Positions 25,719 through 33,903 of a stretch of DNA of 33,903 nucleotides are shown here, piece by piece. Made by a program: the position numbers and the translations under genes. The number at the start of each line of letters is the position of its first letter. Positions within the stretch are counted from its first letter, which is position 1. The notes below the pieces were generated by a model. The model saw only the letters and a list, made by a program, of their open reading frames with translations, did no database searches and was not told the DNA's origin. Origin of the DNA: Phycisphaerae bacterium (GTDB lineage Bacteria; Planctomycetota; Phycisphaerae; Sedimentisphaerales; Anaerobacaceae); contig JAABXR010000057.1 of NCBI GenBank assembly GCA_011776225.1, positions 31,626-65,528 on the forward strand. Reading direction: 5' to 3'.

Positions 25719-27185
25719 ATGGGTGAATTAGAATATAAGGTTGTAGTAGGATTGGAGATACACGTACACCTTTGTACAAAGAGCAAAATGTTTTGCGGTT
25801 GCGCGGTGGAGTTCGGCCAGAAGCCTAACAGCAGGGTATGCCCGGTCTGCCTCGGCATGCCCGGCGTTTTGCCGGTGATGAACAAGCAGGCATTGGAATA
25901 TGCGGTTCTGGCGGCGTTAGCTCTTAATTGCGAAATAGCCGAGTTTACCAAGTGGGACAGAAAGAGCTATTATTATCCCGATTTGCCGAAGAACTACCAG
26001 ATAAGCCAGTACGATTTGCCTCTCAGTTCTAACGGCTTTATCGAAATACCTCTCGAAAAGGGCCAAACCAAAAGAATCGGAATAATCAGGGCGCATCTGG
26101 AAGAAGACGCAGGTAAAAATCTACACCCGGCGGGTAATTTTTCTCAAGTCGATTTGAACAGAACGGGAACACCGTTATTGGAGATTGTTACCGAGCCGGA
26201 TATGAACAGTGCCGCTGAAGTGCGGGCTTTGGCGATTGAATTGCAGCGAATGGTCAGATATCTTGGTGTTTCTGAAGCTGATATGCAGAAAGGCCATATG
26301 CGTTTTGAGCCGAATGTCAATCTCATCATCACCAGAGACGGACAGGAATATAAAACGCCTATAGTTGAAGTCAAGAACCTCAACAGCTTCCGAGCGCTGG
26401 AAAAAAGCGTCGAATATGAGGCCCAAAGGCAGCTTGACGAATTTCTTCAAACAGGCATAACGATGGAAACCGGCGGTAAATCCACACGCGGTTGGGATGA
26501 TGAAAGAGAGGTGACCGTCCTCCAGAGAGAAAAAGAAGAGGCCCACGATTACAGATACTTTCCCGATCCCGACCTTGTACCGGTCGAATTGACGGGGCAA
26601 TGGCTGGATGATATCAAGTCTTGTTTGTGTGAGATGCCGATTAAAAGACAAATCCGTTATGTTAATGAATACAAGTTAAGTGATTACGATGCGGGGGTGT
26701 TGACGGCCGAACGCTCGACGGCCGATTTCTTCGAAGGGTCCATAGACGCCGGCGGCGAGCCTAAGCGAGTCTGTAATCTGCTCACGCAGGTCGGTTTGAA
26801 ATTGGCAAATGAAAGACAATGTAGCGTCTCCGATCTGGGTATTACACCCACCGAATTCGCACAGATAGCAAAAGATGTCGAAAATGGCCTGATCAGTGCC
26901 ACTGGAGCTAATAAAGCGATAGAACTAAAGACTCAAAACCCGGATAAATCCTTCAAAGTAATTTACGAAGAAAATAACCTGATTCAAAAAAGCGATGCGG
27001 GCGAACTGGAGGCAATAGTTGACAAGATACTTGCCGAAAATTCAAAAGCGGTTGATGATGTAAAAAGTGGCGGCAAAAAAAGTAAAAAGGCCATGGGTTT
27101 TCTGCTGGGCCAGGTTATGCAAAAAACGAAAGGACAGGCCAATCCGAAAGTCGTTTCACAAATACTCACTAAAAAACTCGGGTGA
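25719..27185 (+). CDS. gatB: Asp-tRNA(Asn)/Glu-tRNA(Gln) amidotransferase subunit GatB
   Basis: VVVGLEIHVHLCTKSKMFCGC, CPVCLGMPGVLPVMN, KWDRKSYYYPDLPKNYQISQYDLPL, HLEEDAGKNLH, KGHMRFEPNVN, YRYFPDPDLVP. Confidence 0.97.
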   Translation: MGELEYKVVVGLEIHVHLCTKSKMFCGCAVEFGQKPNSRVCPVCLGMPGVLPVMNKQALEYAVLAALALNCEIAEFTKWDRKSYYYPDLPKNYQISQYDLPLSSNGFIEIPLEKGQTKRIGIIRAHLEEDAGKNLHPAGNFSQVDLNRTGTPLLEIVTEPDMNSAAEVRALAIELQRMVRYLGVSEADMQKGHMRFEPNVNLIITRDGQEYKTPIVEVKNLNSFRALEKSVEYEAQRQLDEFLQTGITMETGGKSTRGWDDEREVTVLQREKEEAHDYRYFPDPDLVPVELTGQWLDDIKSCLCEMPIKRQIRYVNEYKLSDYDAGVLTAERSTADFFEGSIDAGGEPKRVCNLLTQVGLKLANERQCSVSDLGITPTEFAQIAKDVENGLISATGANKAIELKTQNPDKSFKVIYEENNLIQKSDAGELEAIVDKILAENSKAVDDVKSGGKKSKKAMGFLLGQVMQKTKGQANPKVVSQILTKKLG

Positions 27186-27209
27186 GGATCTTGAAAGAGA
27201 AGGTTAAAA

Positions 27210-27554
27210 ATGAAAATAGAAAAAAGCAGCAATGTCAGCAAGTGTTCAGTGGAGATTGAGGGTGCAAAAGATGTCGATGTAAGATGGCTCATTTCAAAGG
27301 ATGACGGGGCGGAAAATTTTGCGATGAGGATGTTTGAATTGCAGCCCGGCGGTCACACACCTCTGCATACACACCACCATGAACATGAAGTGTTTGTGAT
27401 TGAGGGCCGGGGCGCTTTTGTTTATGAGGGCCGGGAACATCAATTTGGACCCGAACATGTTATATTCGTACCCGGCGGCGAGGAACACCAATTCAAAAAT
27501 ACGGGTGATTCTATTTTACGAATGCTTTGCCTGATTCCTGCATCAGCCGTGTAG
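27210..27554 (+). CDS. Cupin-domain protein
   Basis: FELQPGGHTPLHTHHHEHEVFVIEGRGAFVYEGREHQFGPEHVIFVPGGEEHQFKNTGD: both cupin motifs present. Confidence 0.9.
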   Translation: MKIEKSSNVSKCSVEIEGAKDVDVRWLISKDDGAENFAMRMFELQPGGHTPLHTHHHEHEVFVIEGRGAFVYEGREHQFGPEHVIFVPGGEEHQFKNTGDSILRMLCLIPASAV

Positions 27555-27591
27555 GTTCTCTGCTGAGGAGGATTCAAACGGATAAATTTGA

Positions 27592-27619
27592 TTGACTTTC
27601 AGAGAGAAATCACTACACT
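27592..27619 (+). promoter_or_regulatory. Putative sigma70-type promoter of the PAS kinase gene
   Basis: TTGACT (27592-27597), 16-nt spacer, TACACT (27614-27619); 68 nt upstream of the ATG at 27688. Confidence 0.4.
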
Positions 27620-27687
27620 GGGGGCAACTTTCATACGGCTCGCAAAAAAAGACTATGTAATTAGTTAGTCTTACAGGAGGTAGAACG

Positions 27688-30600
27688 ATGTACGATTCCG
27701 GGTCGAACGGAAAAAAGTCTGTTCATGAAGAAGAGAAAAGACGCCGGCACAAGCTGAAAACTGAGCGCCTCAGACGCAGGGATACGTGGCAAAAGAAGAT
27801 TAAGACAACAATTGAAGTAAATAAACCACAAGCAACAAGGAGAACGGGTATTGACATTCTGGGTAATGTTCCCTGGGGGACACACCTATGCGTCTTTTAT
27901 CAGAACAAGCAGGATTTAATTGATATTCTTGTGCCTTACTTCAAAGCAGGGCTGGAAAATAATGAATTTTGCATGTGGATTACCTCAGAACCGTTAAATG
28001 CCGGAGAGGCCGAGGAATCGTTAAAACAGGCAGTCAATAACCTCGATGATTATATTGAGAAGGGCCGGATAGAAATACTGGACTACAATCAGTGGTATAC
28101 GAAGTCCGGCAAATTCGAACCCGATCAGGTGATACAGGACTGGATGGAAAAATATGAACAGACCGGGAAAAGACAGTTTGAAGGGCTGCGCGTTGCCGGC
28201 AATAACTTATGGCTTCAGGAAAAAGAATGGGGACAGTTCGCCGACTATGAAAGAACTATAGATGAGATCACCCGCAAGCATCACATGCTCGCTATTTGCA
28301 CATACTGTCTTGATACTTGTAGTGCAACTCAGGTCGTTGATGTGGTGAGCAGTCATAAATTCACCATTATCAAGCGGCAGGGCAATTGGGAAATTGTCGA
28401 AAATTCTCAGCTAAGGAACACGAACAGGGCCCTGCAGAATGCCGTACAACAGTGGAAGACCACCTTTAATACCACTCAGGATTCGATTATCCTCATTGAT
28501 CCTGATTTCACGATACTAAAGGCTAATCAGGCAACGTCAAAGTTATTGAGCAAACCGCTTGACGAAATACTTGGCAGCAAATGTTACGAGTTATTTCACG
28601 GGACACATACGCCTCCTGATGTGTGCCCGCACAAAAAGGCGAAAGAGACGAAGAAACACGAGGAAGCGGAACTCCATATTCCGGACAAGGATATTTGGGT
28701 AGAAATTTCGACAGACCCGATACTCGATGACAACGGCAGTATAAGCGGTACGGTTCATGTTGTTAGAAACATTACCGAGCCCAGGAATATGAAGGAGGCG
28801 CTGAAAACGTCGGAAATTCGTTTTCGTTCATTGATTGAGCAGACGACCGATGCGGTGTTCTGTTTCGAGTATGACCCTCCGATTCCAACCGATCTGCCGA
28901 TAGCTGAACAGGTAAAGTTGCTCTACAATGGCGTACTCGCCGAGTGTAACGATGTTTGTGCCAAATCATACGGTGCCCAGCGGGCGGATGAGGTTATAGG
29001 CAAAAGATTAACGGAACTATTCGGAACCACACCGACAAGCTTAGACAAACTGTTTACGGCTATGGTCGATCAGGACTACCGTATAGTTGATGGGGAAGGC
29101 GTAGAGAAGCTCGAAGACGGCACAGAACGATATTATCTCAATAATGGCCACGGTATTGTAGAAGAAGACAAACTCATTCGGGTGTGGGGCACATTTCGAG
29201 ATATCACAGAGCGAAAGCGAGCGGAAAAGGCCTTACGGGAGAATCAGGAAAAAATGCGTTCATTGCTGGAACTCTCACCCGATTTCATTGTCATCGTGAA
29301 TCCCGACCATACAATACAATTTATAAATCGTGTTGTCCCTGGAATGAGTTTGGAACAAGTAATCGGAAAATCTGTATACGAATTCGTAGAAACACAGTAT
29401 CACACGGATGTTAGAAAAGCAATTTCACAAACGTTTACGACCGGGCAAAGCTGTAGTCTGGTAGCCGAGGGCATTTACCACGACGGCAGATTGGGCTGGT
29501 TCGAAAATCGTTTGGCCCCTATTAAGCAGAACGGATCCATATCGGCTGTCATGGTGGTTAGTACCGACATCACAAAGCGCAGAAAAGCGGAAGAGGAATT
29601 AAAACAATCCAGGGAATTCCTTGCCAATGCAATCAATGCTCTCGATGACAGTTTTTTCGTAAAGGATGAAGAGCACAGATGGACGGTATTCAACAATGCC
29701 GCCTGTAAGGCAATAGGACGCCCCAGAGAAGAACTTATCGGGAAAAGTGATTATGATTTTTTTCCGAAGGAACAGGCAGATGTATTCTGGGAGAAAGACA
29801 ATCACGTATTGGAAACCGGCGAAACAAGCGTAAATGAAGAAGAAATTACATGGCAGGGGAAATTACATACGATTTCAACTAAAAAATCGCTTTTCAAAGA
29901 TTCCTTAACCGGAAAAAGATTCATTGTGGGCACTGTCAGAGACATCACTGCCCAGAAGCAAATGGAGAAAACGCTGCGTGAGTCGGAACAAAAACATCGG
30001 GCATTAGTCGAACAGTCAATACACGGCATTGTCATCCTTCAGGACTACAGAATTGTATTCGCCAACAAAAAAGCAGCTGAAATCGCCGGTCTCACGGTAG
30101 ATGAGGTCAAATCTCTTTCGTTGGAAGAAATGATGGCGTTTATCCCGCCAGAGGACCGAGAAGCTACTCTCCAGCGATTTATGAACCGTCTCGACGGAAA
30201 GAAGGAACCGGAAAATTACGTATTACGGATTGTACTCAGCAATGGAGAGGAATTCTGGCTGAATCTGTTTTTTAGTAATATTGAATACCAGGGCAAATTT
30301 GCAGTTCAGGTGACCTTTGTTGACATCACCGACCAAAAGCGGATGGAAGAGGCGCTGCGCCGGTCGGAGAAAAGGTTCAGAGATATCTTCGAGAATACTG
30401 CTGTAGGTATATACCGTACTACGCCCGATGGACGGGTTCTAATGGCCAATCCCGCTCTTGTTAATATGTTGGGATATTCATCGTTTGAGGAGCTAAGTCG
30501 GAGGGATCTTGAAGAAGAAGGATTTGAGCCTCAGTACTTGCGCTCAAGGTTCAAAGAAAAAATTGAGCGTAAGGGGAGGATTGATAGTTGGGAGTCGGTT

Positions 30601-32859
30601 TGGATAACACGGGAAGGGAAGAAACTCCATGTGATTGAAAATGCGCGGATCGTGAAGGATGAAGAAGGCGATATAATGTACTATGAAGGGACTGCCGAAA
30701 ATATTACTGAGCGTAAGAAAGCGGAGGAAGCCCTGCGCGAATCCGAGCAGCGATACCGCGCGATCTTTGAACAGGCGGCCAATTCGATTGTGCTCATTGA
30801 TGTAGAGTCCGGAGAGTTTGTAGAGTTCAACGACAGAGCGCACAAAAACCTCGGCTACTCCCGTGAGGAATTCCGAAAACTCAAGATATCTGACTTTGAA
30901 GTCATCGAGTCCGCCGAGGAAACAAAGAGACACTTGGACAGTATTGTAAGGAACGGCCTCGATTCGTTTGAGACGAAACACAGAACAAAAGAAGGCGAGA
31001 TCCGGGACATTCAGGTAAGTAGCAGAGCGATTTCCATTCGCGATAAAGACTTCGTTCAGAGTATATGGTACGACATAACCGATCGCAAAAAAGCCGAGGA
31101 AGCGTTAACAGAGTCTGAAGAGAAGTTCAGAAATCTTGCGGAACAATCGCCCAATATGATTTTCATCAATCAAAAGGGCAGGGTAGTATATGCAAACGAA
31201 AAATGTGAAGAACTTATGGGGTACAAAAGAGAGGAATTCTGCCATCCGGACTTTGACTTTATGACTTTAATTGCACCCGAATTCAGGCAGCTAATCAGAA
31301 CAAACCTCGGCAGGCATATAAAAGGCGAGGAAATTAAGCCTTACGAATATGGGCTTATTACTAAAGATGACAAAAGATTAGACACAATCATAACAACGAA
31401 ATTGATCAAATATGGCGGAGAAAATTCGATCCTTGGAATAATAACAGACATAACGGAGCGCAAAAAAACGCAGGAAGAAATAACAAAACTGGCCAAATTC
31501 CCGGCCGAGGACCCGAACCCGGTCTTGAGGATATCCAAAGACGGCACTATACTGTACGCTAACAGTACCAGTTCCATCGTTCTGGACACGTGGGATAGAA
31601 AAGTCGGTGAGCGATTGCCGGAGGGCTGCCGAGAACGTATAGAAGAAGTTTTTAACTCAGGCACGGCGTCAACATTTGAGTTTCAGTGCAATAATGGACA
31701 GATTTTTGAAGTAAAGTTGGCGCCCGTTGTGGAATCAGGTTATGCTAATGCCTATGGACTTGACATCACTGAACGAAAGCAGGCGGTGGAACAACTAAGA
31801 CAGAGGGAGCAAACATTGCGTGCCTTCCTGAATGCACCCACCGAGTCTGCCATACTTGTGGATACGGAAGGTACGATACTGGATATAAACACAATAGGCG
31901 CAAAAAGACTTGGTAAAAGTACGGATGAAATCATTGGCATGGGTATTTATGATTATCTTCCCAGTGATGTTGCCGAATACAGAATGGCGAAGGGTAACGA
32001 GGTGATCCGCTCCAACAAGCCTCTTCGTTTCCAGGATGAGCGCGCAGGTCGCTATTATGACAATAATATTTATCCTGTGTTTGATGATGAAGGTAGGATT
32101 AGCGCACTGGCTGTTTTTTCAGGAGACATCACAGAGCGTAAGCAGGCGGAAGAAAGAGTGTGCAAATATCAGGGGCAGCTTAAGTCTTTAGCTTCGCAAT
32201 TGACTTTGGCAGAAGAGCGGGAAAGACGCCGTATTGCAATAGAACTGCACGACGAAATCAGCCAGTCACTGTTTATTTCTAAGATAAAACTGGAAGAGCT
32301 GCAGAAATCCGGACCTGACAAAACATTTGATGAAACGTTGAACGAAATTAATGATTCTCTCGGTCGGATAATTACCTCCATGCGATCGCTGATATTTGAC
32401 CTTAGTTCTCCTGTATTGTATGAGTTAGGATTTGAGGAGGCTGTGGCTGAGTGGCTTACGGAACAGGTCGAGCGAAAGTATGACATTGCAACTGAGTTTG
32501 AAGATGATGGCTTACCCAAGCCGCTGGATGACGATATTCGGGTTATCTTGTTCCGTAATGTACGGGAACTGCTAATCAATGTTGTTAAGCACGCACGGGC
32601 AAAAAATATAAAAGTCTCTATTCGAAAGATTGGCAGCCGAATACACGTTAGTGTTGAGGACGATGGAGTGGGATTCGATTCTGCCGGGGCCGAGTCATTG
32701 ATAACCGGCAAAGAGGCATTTGGGCTTTTCAGTATTCGGGAACGATTGGAACATCTCGGGGGTAATCTCGAGATTGATTCTTCTCCGGGATGCGGGTGCC
32801 GGATTACGATTACATCTCCTTTGAAACGAGAGAAAATTAGCAAGGACAAACAGAGATGA
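27688..32859 (+). CDS. Multi-PAS sensor histidine kinase: N-terminal MEDS-like domain, about 10 PAS domains, HisKA_3 + HATPase
   Basis: N-term 'NVPWGTHLCVFYQNKQDLIDILVPYFKAGLENNEFCMWITSEP' fits a MEDS (DcmR-type) sensory domain; repeated PAS/PAC units ending in 'DITERK(K/R/Q)AEEAL'; 'ERRRIAIELHDEISQSL' H-box; 'NVRELLINVVKHARAKNI' and 'VEDDGVGFD' N/G boxes. RBS aggagg at 27675. Confidence 0.93.
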   Translation: MYDSGSNGKKSVHEEEKRRRHKLKTERLRRRDTWQKKIKTTIEVNKPQATRRTGIDILGNVPWGTHLCVFYQNKQDLIDILVPYFKAGLENNEFCMWITSEPLNAGEAEESLKQAVNNLDDYIEKGRIEILDYNQWYTKSGKFEPDQVIQDWMEKYEQTGKRQFEGLRVAGNNLWLQEKEWGQFADYERTIDEITRKHHMLAICTYCLDTCSATQVVDVVSSHKFTIIKRQGNWEIVENSQLRNTNRALQNAVQQWKTTFNTTQDSIILIDPDFTILKANQATSKLLSKPLDEILGSKCYELFHGTHTPPDVCPHKKAKETKKHEEAELHIPDKDIWVEISTDPILDDNGSISGTVHVVRNITEPRNMKEALKTSEIRFRSLIEQTTDAVFCFEYDPPIPTDLPIAEQVKLLYNGVLAECNDVCAKSYGAQRADEVIGKRLTELFGTTPTSLDKLFTAMVDQDYRIVDGEGVEKLEDGTERYYLNNGHGIVEEDKLIRVWGTFRDITERKRAEKALRENQEKMRSLLELSPDFIVIVNPDHTIQFINRVVPGMSLEQVIGKSVYEFVETQYHTDVRKAISQTFTTGQSCSLVAEGIYHDGRLGWFENRLAPIKQNGSISAVMVVSTDITKRRKAEEELKQSREFLANAINALDDSFFVKDEEHRWTVFNNAACKAIGRPREELIGKSDYDFFPKEQADVFWEKDNHVLETGETSVNEEEITWQGKLHTISTKKSLFKDSLTGKRFIVGTVRDITAQKQMEKTLRESEQKHRALVEQSIHGIVILQDYRIVFANKKAAEIAGLTVDEVKSLSLEEMMAFIPPEDREATLQRFMNRLDGKKEPENYVLRIVLSNGEEFWLNLFFSNIEYQGKFAVQVTFVDITDQKRMEEALRRSEKRFRDIFENTAVGIYRTTPDGRVLMANPALVNMLGYSSFEELSRRDLEEEGFEPQYLRSRFKEKIERKGRIDSWESVWITREGKKLHVIENARIVKDEEGDIMYYEGTAENITERKKAEEALRESEQRYRAIFEQAANSIVLIDVESGEFVEFNDRAHKNLGYSREEFRKLKISDFEVIESAEETKRHLDSIVRNGLDSFETKHRTKEGEIRDIQVSSRAISIRDKDFVQSIWYDITDRKKAEEALTESEEKFRNLAEQSPNMIFINQKGRVVYANEKCEELMGYKREEFCHPDFDFMTLIAPEFRQLIRTNLGRHIKGEEIKPYEYGLITKDDKRLDTIITTKLIKYGGENSILGIITDITERKKTQEEITKLAKFPAEDPNPVLRISKDGTILYANSTSSIVLDTWDRKVGERLPEGCRERIEEVFNSGTASTFEFQCNNGQIFEVKLAPVVESGYANAYGLDITERKQAVEQLRQREQTLRAFLNAPTESAILVDTEGTILDINTIGAKRLGKSTDEIIGMGIYDYLPSDVAEYRMAKGNEVIRSNKPLRFQDERAGRYYDNNIYPVFDDEGRISALAVFSGDITERKQAEERVCKYQGQLKSLASQLTLAEERERRRIAIELHDEISQSLFISKIKLEELQKSGPDKTFDETLNEINDSLGRIITSMRSLIFDLSSPVLYELGFEEAVAEWLTEQVERKYDIATEFEDDGLPKPLDDDIRVILFRNVRELLINVVKHARAKNIKVSIRKIGSRIHVSVEDDGVGFDSAGAESLITGKEAFGLFSIRERLEHLGGNLEIDSSPGCGCRITITSPLKREKISKDKQR

Positions 32860-33500
32860 GCATAAGAATTTTGTTAGCTGACGACCATCAAATGGTACGC
32901 GAAGGTATACGTTCGCTGCTTGAAAAAGAACATGATATTGAGGTAGTTGGCGAGGCTGAAGAAGGTCGAAAGGCCGTCGAACTTGTAAGGCAACTGCAGC
33001 CGGATATGATCGTTATGGACATAACTATGCCGAATCTGAACGGCGTAGATGCTACACGGCAGATTGTTAGTGAGTTTCCACAAACCAAGGTAGTTGCATT
33101 ATCGATGCATTTTAGCAGGATTTTTGTCCTCAATATGCTCAAAGCCGGTGCTTTAGGCTATATATTGAAGGGTGATTCATCAGAAGAACTCATTGAGGGC
33201 ATCAGAACCGTATCGGAGGGCGGCGCCTATTTTAGCCCAAAAGCGGCCAAAACGGTAACTGAAGTCCTGGCAAATCCCCTGCCCGACTCGCCGTTAGATG
33301 TTCTGACTCCAAGGGAACGAGAGGTGTTTCAACTTATATGTGAAGGTAAAAACACGAAGCAGATTGCTTTAGAACTTCACGTTAGTATCAAAACAATCGA
33401 GGCAAACCGGCGAAAGTTAATAGAAAAGCTGGGTGCCAACAGTATACCTGAGCTTGTCATAATAGCTATCGAGAATGGAGTAATCTCTCTTGAACGGTAA
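32856..33500 (+). CDS. NarL/LuxR-family response regulator
   Basis: ILLADDHQMVREGIRSLLE receiver with phospho-Asp in MIVMDITMPNLNG; LTPREREVFQLICEGKNTKQIALELHVSIKTIEANRRKLIEKLG HTH. Start overlaps the kinase stop (ATGA). Confidence 0.96.
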   Translation: MSIRILLADDHQMVREGIRSLLEKEHDIEVVGEAEEGRKAVELVRQLQPDMIVMDITMPNLNGVDATRQIVSEFPQTKVVALSMHFSRIFVLNMLKAGALGYILKGDSSEELIEGIRTVSEGGAYFSPKAAKTVTEVLANPLPDSPLDVLTPREREVFQLICEGKNTKQIALELHVSIKTIEANRRKLIEKLGANSIPELVIIAIENGVISLER

Positions 33501-33824
33501 GAGCGGGCCCGACGCCACTTTGTAGAGACTGTAAATAAAGCTTCGTTGTATTCATATCGATCATCGCCAGTATAATTCCGGGCGAAATGTCCATTTACCT
33601 TTGCTTAATGCTTGAGGAATCTACCGAGATGTGCACTTTGGTCGGTGCTGTGTCTGCCTTGTTATGGCCCGAGAATGACAAGCCTGATAGCAATAAAACG
33701 AGTTCTTTTGATCGGATAGTAGGGAAAACGCATCGTAAAAATAGGAATATCCTACATGCTTTTACCGTCAATTCATCCGAAATCTCAGGTAAGATATGGT
33801 AAAATCAGTGTAACGTGTAAACCA

Positions 33825-33861
33825 ACATGATTAACTGTGCTTACATGATTAACTGTGCTTA
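33825..33861. repeat. Short exact tandem duplication, 18-bp unit
   Basis: acatgattaactgtgctt (33825-33842) repeated exactly at 33843-33860, plus the following a. Confidence 0.85.
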
Positions 33862-33903
33862 TATTTACTAAAGGGTAATAGATGGGGGGGAGAGGACGGT
33901 TTT

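Noticed and set aside
27620-27687. Canonical c-di-GMP-I riboswitch before the PAS kinase
   Set aside because: Only scattered words (GGCAAC, CGCAAA, GGTAG) match; the P1a/P1b helices cannot be drawn, so it was kept only as a low-interest leader observation.
28772-32849. Antisense ORFs across the PAS kinase (e.g. 32169..32849 minus, 226 aa)
   Set aside because: Shadow ORFs opposite a clearly coding gene; Ser/Ile/Arg-rich low-quality translations with no recognisable motif.
33587-33802. 71-aa ORF near the window end
   Set aside because: No recognisable motif, no convincing RBS, isolated; cannot be told apart from a chance ORF.
33825-33861. Possible CRISPR array
   Set aside because: Only two adjacent copies with no spacer, unit too short, and no cas-like genes nearby.
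1-33903. tRNA, rRNA, transposase/integrase or phage genes
   Set aside because: Looked for tRNA TTCRANY arms, rRNA motifs and transposase/integrase motifs in the ORF track; none found by eye.

Overview
The window looks like chromosomal DNA from a Planctomycetes-type bacterium. This is an inference from the two H-X9-DG pseudopilin-like proteins, the FN3-decorated secreted phosphatase and the TPR/SGNH protein; no lineage marker was tested. Most of it is ordinary metabolic and housekeeping content: hisF, kbl-tdh, surE, nnrE, a UbiA/DPPR-synthase-like prenyltransferase, an RsuA/RluB-type pseudouridine synthase, rpmB and gatC/gatA/gatB. The more interesting content is: (1) a carbamoyltransferase-SxtJ-DUF5989 operon converging on a membrane SGNH/TPR protein; (2) degenerate 7-nt repeat tracts abutting the prenyltransferase and pseudouridine synthase genes; (3) two tandem pseudopilin-like paralogs sharing a compensatorily conserved hairpin over their ribosome-binding sites; (4) a gat operon interrupted by a lipoprotein esterase and an apparently AT-rich orphan gene; (5) a 1723-aa MEDS + about 10 PAS histidine kinase coupled to a NarL-type regulator; and (6) a possible structured RNA downstream of a GGDEF gene. 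No CRISPR array, tRNA, rRNA or transposase was recognised. All family calls come from reading motifs by eye; no searches were run.
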